Positions 9,111 through 21,354 of a stretch of 64,000 nucleotides of DNA are shown here, piece by piece; positions within the stretch are counted from its first letter, which is position 1; every line of letters starts with the position of its first letter. The stretch comes from Scilla litardierei (Eukaryota; Streptophyta; Magnoliopsida; Asparagales; Asparagaceae): assembly GCA_030789695.1 (NCBI GenBank), contig JAULAV010002390.1, positions 310,001-374,000 on the forward strand, in the 5' to 3' direction. Under the pieces are notes generated by a model. That model had not been told where the DNA came from, searched no databases, and saw only the letters and a list, made by a program, of their open reading frames with translations. Made by a program: the position numbers and the translations under genes.

Positions 9111-12100
9111 TACACTTTCATTTTATGTTGATAAAATTAGTGTAGCTTTATTTTAATGGCTTGTTTATCTTGTCCCTTATTTGATAACACAAGACAACCC
9201 TTTAGGTTAGCCATTAAAAATGATTAAAATTTATTACTTGAATTTTAATGACATGCTATGTTTTAATAAATCATTAACAACAATATTAAGACCTAATTCC
9301 TGATTAGGGTAGTCCTTTAAATGATTTTAAATTCTAATTGTTATAATTAATTTTCATTAAAGGACTTCGCTTCTAGCGTTGTTAATAAAAATTTATTAAA
9401 ATCCTAATAACGATTAGGGTAGCACGTGAACCTTATAGTTGATAAGGACTTAATAAAAGTTATTAAACATATCCTAAAATTTTGAATTTAAGGATTCAAC
9501 TAGTTGATAGGATTAATTAGTTGTTAATAAAAGCTGTTTAGTCTATGGCATACATACAAAAATGACAAGCTTCATTCAATGGACCATGATCCAGTCAATG
9601 TGCTTGGCTAAGAGTTCTGGATCACCCTTTAAGGGATAGTGATCCTGGCTTAGTCAATTCCCTGGCTGAGTTCCGCTGGACCGCAATGTCGCGAATCATG
9701 ATTGTATGACACCCTGGACTATATCTAAGTCAAATACGTTAATGATCTTTTTCAAGATTAGCCGTAGCCCTCCTTGTTTTAGGGGTTAGCAACTATAGGG
9801 CCCGTGTTATAGTTGTTGAGATACACTCAAGCTGTGACATGGTAACCCTGTAGAAACCAACTCCTTAAATACATAAGATGAAATCTTGACTAACCCTAAC
9901 CGTCGTCTCGTACCCCGAGCGCCGGCGTAAGTTAAGTCAACGATGTAGTCTGCCTAGATGTAGTCTAAGACCTGACCCAAACCGACGTGTCGTGCATACA
10001 CCGAGCTGAGGGGCGAGTCAGGCTAGACACGAAAACAAGGGTCCGACTAGACTAGACATTGTGATTTGGATGAGCACACTCATGATCACGAATGGCTAGG
10101 GGCAAAAAACGATTAAGAGAGTCATATCCAATATGATCGATGAAGAGTCATCTTCCGATCGCAGAGTCAATCAACTTGTTGAGCTACACTCAAGGTTGTT
10201 TAGACTCAAGGTGATTGGAACTCTTACCCATTAATTTTTAATTCGATTAAATCGTTCGTTATTAAGCTTTAAAACGATCATAAAATTAGTGGGATGATAT
10301 AGATAGATAAAAGCCAATCTACCTATATTTAATAAAATTAGTGGGATGATATAGATAGATAAAAGCCAATCTACCTATATTTAATATTGAACATATGCTA
10401 AAACTAGGGCAAGATTATGTTTACCGAAAGAATCAATTGATAATATTGAAATTAGTTAATTAGTCATAAAGTTGATTAATTGAATATCAAGTTAAATTCT
10501 AATTGATGTAATCAAACTATATTCTCATTGACATTAAATGACCTTCTAAAGAACAGACTTAAGAAATATGATTTCATTAAGTTTTGGGTCCAACAAATAA
10601 ATTAAAGCTACATGTCACTCGTCTCTATATGAGGCAGCTTGAACATATAGGACATTCAAAGTATGTTTCTCCCTACAACTTGTCGAGTTACCCTCAAGGT
10701 TGTATGGACAAACAATTTTGATCCGCAAAGTTCAAAAATTCGATCAAACCGTTTGAGTCGAATACGAGTGCATGAGCGATGCAAGACTATGTATCCCAAC
10801 CGGATCTTGAGACAAGCAACTTCTTGAGCTACACTCAAGATTGCAAAGCTCAAGCGTTTGGATACATAAGTTGCTTGCATAGCTATTTATTTATGTTGAT
10901 ATCTAAATGTGATTTAGAAAAGGAAGAAGGCACTTCGGAAAGTCAATTGAGAAAGTTAGTTTAATTTATCATTAGTAGAGGCATAAGTAGGAGGAAATGA
11001 AAACGTGACATATTTTAATGTCACATTTCGGAATAAGTTGTTATACAAAAACGTTTAAACACATTTTGACGAATGTCGTCACATTGCTTCTGAAGTAATG
11101 TTTTGTGTTAAGTAATTTGTAAATAACTATATATATATTAAATGTTAATATATAAATACACAAGATAGTAGCAAACTTATATGGTAAAATTAGACTAGGC
11201 CGTATCAAGAGATTAAGCTTCACAAGTCACATAAAGAGGGGTCTGACCTCTCGTATTATGAAGTCTACGGACACTTGTGAGTCTTAGCCTCTTTGATACA
11301 ATGGCCGAAACCCATCTGTGAGACAGTGGGAGAATGAGTTGTCAAACTCAGTCTCGTACATACTGATGTACCCGAGTCTAATTTTAACAAAATAAGTTAT
11401 TCGTATATTTTACTAAGACACGTGTTCTTGATGAAACACAAGTCTGATAAAATAAAGAACGAAATGACTAAAGTATTTAAACTGATTCGATTAGATCGAA
11501 TGGTCAAATACTTAGCTAAATAAAATCTTGTGTAATTAAAAGAAAATGTGATTTTCTCTCAGATCAAGTCTGTTAACACATCGGTGTGTTAAAAAGTATG
11601 AATCACACTTAATTAGATTTAGTGTGATCCATTGTAAGTGACTCTGAGTTAAGTCCTCCCTCTGGGTTAAGTCCCAAATAGTAATGCCTAGGTTTTGATA
11701 AAGTTCTATGAGAACATTATCAATAAGATATTCGTTAAATCAATCATCAGGAAGTTGTATATTTACTCGAATTTTGTAAGACGAAAAGTCGAGTTAAGAC
11801 ATCATAACTAATGATGACTTAGTCAACTTCTAGGATGAAATCCGGAGTAGTAACTCCGATTTAAAACTTGATGCAGGTCCGTGTGCGCAAATAAATTGAG
11901 AATTTAGTTTACGTACCCAAGGAAAATGTTTCCTCACTTTCTGCAAGTAAATCTTTAAGTTGAAAGATTGGTGCAGAAAAGAAAATAGTGAAGTACAATA
12001 ATGTTGGACGGGAACGGTTTTCATCCTAATTTCTTTAAAACGGATTATGATGAAACCGGTTTCGCCAACAGATGTGTACAGATCTACTCGGACCAAAGTC

Positions 12101-12602
12101 GATGTAAACGCTCAAGTTGACCATGAAAATTTGAGCATTCACTTATAAGTTCGTTTTTCTAAATATGATTTAGACGAACCAACTTATATGAATTGGCCAG
12201 ATAATTTTCAAGGTCAGTGGGAGCGTATAAATTACATGCGAATCATCAAAGGGATGGAACATACATTTTGACAAAGCAATCAAAAGGTTTGATACTTTAT
12301 CAAGAATAGATATGAGCCATTTAAAATGACCATTAACAAATTTAAAATTATTATCGTAAGGTACGATGAACTGGATAAGATCCAGGGAAATAAAATATTA
12401 TAGATTCCGATAGACCAAATGAATTATTTGAAATGAGATTCAAATGGTTGGTCTAACACAAACATAAAAACCCCTTAAGTCTATAGAGTAGACGGTTTTA
12501 GCAGATCCACTCACGAAGGCTCTATCACATGAAGTCGGGAAAACTTATGTGTAAAAACGATATTAGATATCGAGATAAATGGGCCTGAGTGCAAGTGGGA
12601 GA
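9111..12602 (+). other. LARD1 internal region: non-coding, with four conserved hairpins
   Basis: No protein domain is readable. Four copies of the stem-loop TTGAG-CTACA-CTCAA (9816-9830, 10179-10193, 10683-10697 with one changed stem base, 10824-10838) are conserved in the same order in LARD2. A 52-bp tandem duplication at 10281-10384 is single-copy in LARD2. Near the 3' end GCAGATCCACTCACGAAG (12501) reads ADPLTK, a copia RNase H vestige. The region ends in the polypurine tract. Confidence 0.75.
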
Positions 12603-15116
12603 TGTAGGAATATGATGCCCTCGAGGCCATTTATTCCTGTGTGAATAGCACAAACATCTTGTTCGAAATAACAGTAAGCTGTTTGGTAATGATTTAGCTA
12701 AGTTATATTATAATTAGATATCGACTTAGGTAAAGTCCTGAGACTTTATGCAAGGTCAAACGGGTATCGAGATGAGTATCTCGATCATGGAGAAACGTTT
12801 GACCGTCTGTAGCATAAGTCTGAAATGGTTCGTGGTCATAGATATTTCGAGACAAGGATATCGAAACATCGGATAGACCATTGTGTCTTAGTCTTCACCG
12901 TTTGGCGGTGGCGATGATCTCATGATCGTTTGACTTGGCGAAGTCGAAGACGAGACACAGGTGCTCATTAGAATGAGTTCACTGAACGATCCACTAGAGT
13001 TATCATATGGTTATATTGACCAATCTGTCAATGATAACTCTGAGTGATGATAGGGTAGTTGGTCTTTTGACTTGAGGTCATTTTGACAAACCTGTGCATG
13101 AACGGTGCCACTTATATCAACTGACCTAGCTTCGAGGCAATGCCTGTCGAAAGGTCTTTTGATTGGGTGTCACTTGAAACGTACGAGGCGAGTAATGACC
13201 AAGAGAGGATTCGTCTCTCCCGGTCAATGGGAGTTAGTGTCGTAGAGTTAGGTCGGTCTTTAGTAAAAACTCTGCGCAGAGTATGTTGGAAGAAGTCCAA
13301 CATTAGTTGACTAAAGATCGATAGAAACTAACCGGAGTCAAGTTATTGGGGTTGACAGTTTGACCGTACCCCAGACTTGATCCGAACGACATATTTAAGA
13401 CGAAGAGACTATAACTGCGGAATTCATCACGGAAACAGTCAGGTGGTCCCGACAATACTCATGTCAATGAGTCAACCACATAATGATGATTCCTGAAGCA
13501 GGGACGGCAACCACTGCTCGTGGTCACTGCCGTATAGGGCTTCGAGCCCAACCTGTTGTAAGGGTCAGGCTGTAGGGTCTCACACAGAGTGCTAACGCTT
13601 CGTCTAGTAATAGGTAGAAATTAGTTAGGGAGAATAATTGCATTTTTGATGCAAGGGATGAAATAATTGCATTTGATGCAATATGATAATTTAAGCTTAG
13701 ATAGGGACTATTTTGCATTTGATGCAAAAGCGATTAAATGTGTATTAAATTGTTTAATACAATATTTAATAAAATAAACGCAAGGAAAAGTTCACGGGTA
13801 AGACGGGAATGTCCCGGTCTAGACCCAGGTTCGAACGGCGTCCAAATCGGACACCAAATGCTCAAGTTAGAGCCAAAACAGTCCAAAGAATCAGACCAGG
13901 ACAAGCCCAGGCAGAACAGGCTGCCTGGGCTAACCCAGGCGCTGCCTGGGCTAGCCAGGCACAAGCCTGGGCTAAGCCCAGGTTCGGCCTGGGCAAGCCC
14001 AGGCGCAAGCCTGGGCTAAGCCCAGGCCGCCTGGGCTCTGCCCAGGCGCGGGCCTGGGCGCGCCCAGGCGCCTGGGCGAGCCCAGACGCGGCCTGGGCTC
14101 TGCCCAGGCCATTTTGCGCGCGCGATTGATGCAGCGGGGCCCACTGGTGGGCCCCAAGCCTAGGGTTTCGAACCCTAATCACAGATTTGCATGACGGCTG
14201 ATTTCTTTGGCGAAAATCTGATTTTTGTCAATCTTTGGACACTCAATTGGAGGGCCAAACGACCTCCGATTGACGAACGGTTTTTTCCTATGCGTTCACC
14301 GTTGAACGCTTGTCGTATTGATAGGTTGTATCAATCCTGAAGCTCGACGGTGAGTGAGTTAAAATTCACGGAAGTTTGCACTTTGTGAAGTGCAAACTAA
14401 CTTGATTTTAATTAACTCATTTTTTAGTCCCACATCGGATTTTGAGAAAAGGGGAGAGTCCGCCGCCTATATAAATAGGGGTCTCCCCCCTTCCTCAAAA
14501 CTCGTCCCAAGCTCTAGATCTGAGCGGCTCTCGTAAATGTTGGAGCACGCTCGGATCTAAGCTTAAATTAATATTTCTCTTCTCCCTAAATTTCTGCCTT
14601 ACTCCTGCGGGCTCTAGCAAAGCCACAAAGGAGTTCGGATTCTGGATCTGAAATCTTGGCGGAGGTTTCACTCGCGTGAAACTTTCTTCGGCGCGTGGTT
14701 GGCTCGGCGGCACGGGGATTGATCGCCTCGGGATGCGGAGCGGTTCGAGGAGCGGTTCGGGGAGCGGTTCAAGGAGCGGGTCGGCGTGGGACGGGAGCAG
14801 CTCGGAAGACGGCGCGGAACATCTCGCCTGCTCCAGGGCTGAGATTCCGGGTATGTGGTTAAAGTATTTTTAGCATTAGTTTAGTTTAATCGCAGTAGGC
14901 TAGATCCTTCTTGGGATGGTCAGACCCATCCCAAGTCGGCATAGATCTTGGCATAGGGGCTTGGACCTTAGGGCTAAGTTAAAAATAGTTTTAACTGCAT
15001 GTTAATTAGTTAACATATTTTTTCTTCCGCTGCAAATGATTTTTGTGTCTATGTTCCGTCCGACTTAGGACGGGACTAGAGTTTTTGTGCCCTAAGGGAC
15101 CGCCAATTCCCCAACA
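12603..15116 (+). repeat. LARD1 3' LTR
   Basis: It is nearly identical to 6058-8586, with scattered single-base differences and a slightly shorter GC array. It ends CCCCAACA, followed by the second GCATA. Confidence 0.92.
13904..14110. repeat. GC-rich palindromic array in LARD1 3' LTR
   Basis: Nine GCCTGGGC words occur here versus ten in the 5' LTR, with rearranged order in the middle. The array evolves faster than its flanks. Confidence 0.85.
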
Positions 15117-15121
15117 GCATA

Positions 15122-15510
15122 TGGTACAACTTAAGCTTATAATGTGCCATGTATGATGGTACACTTTAGTTAAATTGTTCCAAAGGAACAATTACTCCTA
15201 AAATAACTACCTTGGGGGCTATAAATAAGACCCAAGGCTTAGCCATTTCCTTACACTTTTGCATGGTATTCTTGCCTTGCATTTCATTCTAGCGAAGCTC
15301 TGCCGAAATCCTTCCTCTCTCTTTATCCAAGTTCTTAATCTAAAAGTAGAGATTTAGATTGTGGATTTAGTAGCCTTACTCCGTTCGTGAGAAGACTCGA
15401 TCCGTCGTGGCAAATCCGAAGGCGAAGTTCCGAGACTACCGTGCCGCATACGCAAGCGTAAGTCTCAACTTCATTTATCGATCCTAACGCTGTTTTGACA
15501 GGTTCCTACA
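15122..15510 (+). repeat. Copia-1 LTR, right portion with TATA box
   Basis: This continues the LTR interrupted at 6057. It has TATAAATA at 15220-15227, and ends TTCCTACA, giving a TGTTGG...CCTACA pair. Total LTR length without the insertion is about 606 bp, normal for copia. Confidence 0.75.
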
Positions 15511-16561
15511 GTTTGAACAGAGGTTTGATTTGGGTTGTTGATTGTGTTGAGAATTTGGGTTGGGAAGATGATGGATTTGAGAACGATTGTGGAGGATGAT
15601 GGCTATCAGGATTCGGGAAATGTTTGCTGGAGGATTTGCATATGGGTTGTATCTGGTTTATTTTGTTTGCAGGAGAAGAGGAAGATTGCAGGGAAGGAGG
15701 AGGGTTGATGCGGTTGACATCGTTGTTTACTGATGCTATGGTTATAACACCAACAGTGAAAGGGGATGCAAATTGAAAGGGATGGAGCTGTATGTGGGGG
15801 AGATTTGATGAGGCCTGTTGGATCTCACCAACAAGAGGAGGTGGAATTCAATGGGGGTTTAATTAGTTAGGGAAAGATTTTCATCAATGGTAAAAGTTTA
15901 ATTAGTAATTAACTCTTTTTAGTTAAGGTAAATAAGTAATTTAGTAAAGTGTGATTATTAAAAAAAGACGTAATTAATGAAAGTTAAATGTGATTAGCAA
16001 CTTTGTAATTAGTGAGATAATTAGGTTAAGGGAATTAGTTAAAATTAATAGTCAATTAATGATGATACAGTGAACGAAAAAGGATACGTGCTCGCGTTGA
16101 CGCACAAACATAGGACTCGCGTATGAAAACATCCGGATGAAAATACGGACACGCAATAATCATACGCCTAGCAGATACCGGCCGTTACACTGGAGGTTGA
16201 GTTTGGAGTTCTGGTGTCTATGAGTTGGAGCTTAGGTTGGGCGGTGAGGGGAGAGGAGAGAGAGCTATGTACGCTTGGGATTTTTTGTGGTGGGGTTGAG
16301 CTGTTGTATGAGGTGATGTATATATATATATATATATGTGGATGATATTAGATAAATAAAGTTCAATGTTCCTTGTTTCAGTGTTCTCTGTGTCCGGTGT
16401 TGTTGTTTGATGTGGGAAACATTACAAGTACTATCCCAGCAGTGCGTAGTGGACCTGCTTTGAGTTTTTCTTTTTGTATTTTCCTTCTTAACACTCGCTG
16501 CTCTGGGATCACCTGGGACGGATTCGTACTTCTCGGGTATCTTGGGGAGCAGGGCGTTACA
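15511..16561 (+). mobile_element. Ty3/gypsy LTR fragment, Tekay/Del-like in part
   Basis: From about 16190 to 16561 (CTGGAGGTTGAGTTTGGAG ... GGGCGTTACA) this matches the reverse complement of 47826-48180, the end of the solo LTR described there. It carries AATAAA near 16350 and a short TA run at about 16319-16336. The stretch 15511-16189 has no ORF and no clear match inside the window. It may be an upstream part of the same LTR or other debris. The right edge abuts the truncated SIRE element. Confidence 0.6.
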
Positions 16562-17340
16562 AGATGGGTTGTCGTACTCATGGGAGTCCGTTTACTAGAA
16601 GACGATTCCATCCCGAATCGCTTGATTAGCTCCCCGAAGTACTTTGTTTGATGTATGAAAGTTCCATCCTTCGTTTGCTGAATTTGTAGTCCAAGTAAGT
16701 AGTTGAGCTCACCCATATGGCTCATTTCGAATTCATCCTTCATAGACTTAGAAAATTCTTGGCAAAGATTAAAGTTAGTAGAACCAAATATTATATCGTC
16801 TACATAAACTTGAATTAACAGGATGTCATTTTCATTTCTTTAATGAAAAGAGTTGAATCAACTTCACCCATTTTAAAACCTAAATCCAAAATAAAGGTTT
16901 TGAGTTGATCATACCAAGCTCTAGGAGCTTGTCTCAACCCATATAACGCTTTCTTGAGTTTGAAAACATGATTTGGAAATTTTTCCTAAATGAAACCCGG
17001 TGGTTGAGAAACATAAACTTCTTCATTAACAATACCATTTAAAAATGTACTTTTAACATCCATTTGAAATAACTTAAAATTTTTATTGGATGCAAAAGGT
17101 AAAAGCAATCTAATAGCTTCTAATCTAGCTACGGAGGAAAATGTTTCTTTGAAATCAATACCTTCCTCTTGCCGATAGCCTTGAGCTACTAACCTTACTT
17201 TATTCCTTTGATGACCTCGTTCTCATCGGTCGTGTTCTTAAAAATCCACTTGGTCCCAATCACTTGGTGACCACTTGGAAGAGGTACGAGCTCCCAAACT
17301 TTATTTCTCTCAAATTGTATGAGCTCTTCTTCCATTGTAA
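16562..17340 (-). pseudogene. SIRE-1 reverse transcriptase remnant
   Basis: Pieces in different frames give [46 protein letters not shown], and MKDEFEMSHMGELNYLLGLQIQQTKDGTFIHQTKYFGELIKRFGM. The catalytic DD region (about 16790) is interrupted by stops. Homology ends at about 16562, inside RT, where gypsy LTR sequence begins. Confidence 0.82.
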
Positions 17341-17512
17341 CTATCCAAGAGCTATCTTCGCACGCTTCTTAGATGTTCTTTGGCTCAATGGTAGATACAA
17401 ATGCACAATGAGAGAATTCATCAATTCTAGACCTCGTTCATACACCCACACTAATATCTCCAATAATTTGGTCATGGGAGTGGTTACGAACGGTTGGATA
17501 AGCTTTGGGAAT

Positions 17513-18247
17513 TCATGCATCACTGGGAACATCTTCACCAATTTCATTAGTATTGTTAGTCTCAACAATAGAATCATTAATTTTAACATTACTAATGGAA
17601 TCACATAAAACATTTACACTATCAATAACAACACGAGTAATATCAACATCTTCATAAAATGATATGTGTAGTGATTCCTCAATCGTTGAAGAGGTTTTGT
17701 TGTATATCCGGTAGGCTTTGCTACGTGTGGAATATCCACCAAAAATTCCTTCATCGGATCTTGGCTCAAATTTATCTAAGTTACCAAAAGTGTTCTTTAT
17801 AAAACATTTTGAACCCAAAACACGAAAGTATTTAACTTGAGGCTTTTTATCATAAAATAACTCAAAACAAGTTTTTTTCGTTCGGGGTCTCACTATGATC
17901 CTATTAAGCACATAGCATGCCATGTGCACCGCCTCCGCCCAAAATTGTAGGCCAAGATAACTATCATGGAGCATGGTACTGGCACACTCTATTATGGTCC
18001 TATTCTTTCTCTCTACAACCCCATTTTGTGGCAGTGCGTGAGGAAAAGAAAAATTGTGAGTTATCCCGTTATCATCACAAAACTTGGTAAAAGATTCATT
18101 TTCAAATTCTCCTCCATGATCACTACGAATAGTGATAATGGTGGATCCTAAGAAATTTTGAATTTTCATTGCAAATATAGTAAACTCTTCAAAAGCTTCA
18201 TTCTTATTGGTTAAAAATGAAACCCAAAAATCTAGATAAATTGTCAA
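17513..18247 (-). pseudogene. SIRE-1 integrase (catalytic core, second half)
   Basis: A 244-residue frame has the second Asp in RSDHGGEFENESF, the Glu in PQNGVVERKNRTI, then FWAEAVHMACYVLNRI and the C-terminal LGSKCFIKN..GNLDKFEPRSDEGIFGGYS. The first catalytic Asp (HLDLFGP) lies in another frame near 18290. It would insert cDNA in the nucleus but is interrupted here. Confidence 0.83.
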
Positions 18248-18249
18248 CG

Positions 18250-18900
18250 ATAACTAATCCATAATGAGCATTACCAAAAGAGGCGATTCTAGTTGGCCCA
18301 AATAAATCTAAATGAAGTAATTCTAGGGGCCTCTTAGAAGTTATGCATTCTTTACGTTTGAAAGATGATTTACTTAGTTTACTTCTTTGACAAGAATCAC
18401 AAAAGTTATTTTTACTAAAAACAATTTTCGGAAAACCTTTTACTAGATCATGCTTAGCTAACTTTTATAAGTTCTTAAAATGAACATGACCAAAATGGCG
18501 ATGCCATAATAATTATTCATTTGTATTAGCAACTAAGCAATGTCCTATGGTTTTAGGCAAGCTCAAATAATAAATGTTTTTATGCCTAATACCTGTAAAT
18601 AGAATATGTGAATCAATATCTACAATTTTACACATACCCTCTCCAAAGTTAACCTTCTAACCCTTGTCACAAAGTTGACTAATGAAGATAAGGTTATGAC
18701 ATAAACCACTAACTAAATAGACATTTGTAATAAGTGGGTTGGAAGGATTACCGACTTTGCTTTCTCCAATGATGGTTCCCTTTTGATTACCTCCAAAAGT
18801 GACTGTTGCACCATCCTTGATGCTAATCACTTCGGAGGGCAATGTGGGATCTCCTGTCATGTGTTTGGAGCAATCCCTATCGAGTATCCATCCTTTCGTT
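18250..18900 (-). pseudogene. SIRE-1 protease and GAG-pre-integrase, active site altered
   Basis: The protease region reads WILDRDCSKHMTGD where copia proteases have D-S-G-C-S-(R/K)-H-M-T-G. The catalytic D-S-G is D-R-D here, so proteolysis should be lost. The downstream frame (18657-18860) continues as a normal copia protease (GNQKGTIIGESKVG..LITNVYLVSGLCHNLIFISQLCDKG). The pre-integrase H-H-C-C region follows with stops. Confidence 0.75.
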
Positions 18901-19265
18901 TTAGAGCCAATACGACTTTTATTGCTCTCTTTCTTTTTCTTGGATACCTACATAATATACTATAAGCTCATGGTACCTAAGCTTTATTGGGTCCAGGGGG
19001 ATTAGCCCTTTGGAAGTCAAGTCCAAGTGGACTTTCGCTTTCCAACATAATTACCACTATTTATTACATCACTAAAATTGGAGTTAACATAATCATTCCT
19101 ATCAATTATGCTAGTGTTCTTAGGACCTCAAATTGTGTATGTTTTGGGTGTCCTTTTCCTAGTTGCATGCACATTCGATTGAGTTCTATGTGGTTCGTGC
19201 TTCTTAGGAGCATGAGTTCTAGCATATGAAGATGTAGGTGGATAAGCATTGGACATATATGGGTT

Positions 19266-20123
19266 CTATGCAAACTTAGGAGCATGCATGTTATATGCAA
19301 CATATGGAGCATGCATAACATGAGGTGGATGAGCATACATGGAAGAATGATGTGTATGAACATATGAACGTGTAGGGGCACGTGCATGAGTATTTCTCAT
19401 GTGTGGGTTTACACGTGTCCGTGGGTGTGAAGCATAAAAAGTGTCATTAGTGTCCACAGGTGAAGTAGGAGATTTCCTACGTGGATGAGAGTTGGTGTAC
19501 ATATATGCATGACCTTTTTTTTGGTTTCCACCCGTAGTGGGTTTCTTGCTAAAAGGAAAAGATTGTAAAGTGGTGGCCTTCTTGGTAGGTTTGCTACCAA
19601 TAGTATTTTTGACACCACTTGTGGATGCACCGGAGGATAGCCTCACAAAATCTATAGTTACACCATTATAAGAGGTGCGAGATTTGGATGCATTTGCTTC
19701 CACATACCCAAGTCCAACACGATGTGTGGCCGGAAATTGGTTTGCAAGCAATTCATCCAATTGTCCTTCCCTTTTGTTAAATCTCTTAACTTGGGAGGAC
19801 ATGAGCTCATATTTCTCCTTAAGAGAAGAAATATTGGTATCCAAAGTGGACACACGTCTTTTGAGCTCGTGCACTTGGGTTTTAAGAGAATCATTCTCAA
19901 TTCCCAATTGTGTGTTAAGTGAAGGTAGATCAATACTATCTTTAGAATAAGTTTGATCTAGTTGAGATTTGAGGGAATTCACCTCGTTTCTCAAGATGTT
20001 ATTTTGAGAAACCAAAGTGGCTTTCTCAAGTGTTAATGTATCAACAATGGTGTCATTGTTGATAATGCATGGCATGGATGATTTGCTAATATTAGATTTA
20101 TTTAAAATAGTATATCTAAGCAT
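19266..20123 (-). pseudogene. SIRE-1 Gag C-terminal coiled-coil part
   Basis: A 285-residue open frame starts with a heptad-rich region (LEKATLVSQNNILRNEVNSLKSQLDQTY..LKTQVHELKRRVSTLDTNISSLKEKYELMSSQVKRF), predicted coiled coil over about residues 30-125. A basic stretch and a His/Pro/Ala-rich tail follow. This layout matches the extended Gag of SIRE elements. It is separated by stops from the zinc-knuckle part upstream. Confidence 0.7.
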
Positions 20124-20178
20124 AAGAGATTGATACTTGAAAATAATTCTTCATTAGCAATACGAAGTTCATCCAGTG

Positions 20179-21326
20179 TTACATCGGGTTCATCGATGGC
20201 ACTATCACTCTCACCGGAGAGTGGGTCTTCTCGGGCCATGAAGCACATATAGGCACTCTTACCCTTTTCATCCTCGGATTTACTTGAGGAATCTCCGCTT
20301 GAATCATCGAACGTCCCAACAAGTCCTTTCTTTTTATCCTTCTTGTATTTGTCGGACTTGTGGTATTTTGGAGCTTTTCACTTTTCTTTGTTTGTAAGCA
20401 TTGGGCAATCCTTCTTGATGTGTCCCGGCTTGTTACACTTACAGCAAAGAGATGAAGTATTGTTAGTAGAATCAAATTTATTTTTGGAAGGAAATTTACC
20501 TTTGCGAAAGAAGTGTTGGAACTTCTTCGCCATTTGTAGCATTTCTTCCAAGTCCATTTTGTTCCTGATTCTTCACTATCGGAGGATGAAGAAGTAGCCT
20601 TGAATCCTAACGCTGTCTTCTTGGCCTCCGTTGGGTTCATCATTGCTCTAATATTCAGTTGCTTCTCCTTTCTTACTTCGTAAGACATGAGTGTACCGAT
20701 GAGAGTCACCACGGTGTAGTTCTTCATGTCATTGACCTCCTCAATGGCGATTGGTCTTCTTTCCCATTTCGAGGTCATTCCCATGATTATCTTTCTCACC
20801 TTTTCTTCTTGGGTGTAGACTTGTCTAAGAGCTTCAAGTTCATTGGTGATGTCGGTGAATCATCCGTACATCGTTGCAATGCTCTCATTATCTTGCATAT
20901 GAAACATATCGAAGTTTTGTATTGCAACATATAGACAACTTTCCCTTGTTCGTTCCCTCGTGGGTAACGACTAGATGGTTTCACATCTGATATGCACTCT
21001 TACATGTGCATATCTTATTGAACTCATCCGGATCCAATGCACAATGAAGAGCATTCATTGCCTTAGCGTTGTTCACTTCGACGGACTTCTCGCAGGGTGT
21101 CCATTTGTCAAAATCCTCTTCGGAGGGTTCAATGTATTCCTTGTGGAGGGTTCTCCAAAGAGACGCACTCCTAAGAAACGTCTCCATCCGGCATTTCCAA
21201 TAGCTGAAATTCGTACCATTAAAACGCGGAGGACGAACCGTTGATTGTCCTTCTAAGATGGTAGACGCACCATCACGGTCGTGATTGTTGTACGAAGTCG
21301 GTGGAGGAACGTTGTTGTTAGATGCC
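20179..21326 (-). pseudogene. SIRE-1 Gag N-terminal part with zinc knuckle, frameshifted
   Basis: It starts at MASNNNVPPP (ATG at 21326) with PRFNGTNFSYWKCRMETFLRS, the usual copia Gag N-terminus. A stop after CKSAYQM (about 20981) and later shifts break it. Downstream frames give KVRKIIMGMTSKWERRPIAIEE and a zinc knuckle CCKCNKPGHIKKDC near 20430. It packages element RNA in functional relatives. Confidence 0.8.
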
Positions 21327-21342
21327 ATAACTATAAACCTTC

Positions 21343-21354
21343 GCTCTGATACCA
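21343..21354 (-). promoter_or_regulatory. SIRE-1 primer-binding site
   Basis: On the minus strand, TGGTATCAGAGC is the perfect initiator-Met tRNA complement, two bases inside the LTR boundary. Confidence 0.88.

Larger units (their letters stand above)
6058..15116 (+). mobile_element. LARD1: complete non-coding copia-derived LTR element
   Basis: Two LTRs of about 2.53 and 2.51 kb flank about 4.0 kb of internal DNA. It is bounded by GCATA at 6053-6057 and 15117-15121. The PBS is TGGTATCAGAGCC at 8588 and the polypurine tract GTGGGAGA ends at 12602. No internal ORF exceeds about 90 codons and no Gag, RT or integrase domain is readable. This is the definition of a large retrotransposon derivative (LARD), mobilised in trans. 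A vestige ADPLTKAL (from 12501) of copia RNase H points to copia ancestry. The LTRs differ at only a few positions outside the GC array, so insertion is recent. Confidence 0.92.

Noticed and set aside
19106..19387. His/Met-rich 93-codon frame
   Set aside because: It is an alternative frame of the SIRE-1 Gag tail (19266-20123), whose composition explains it.
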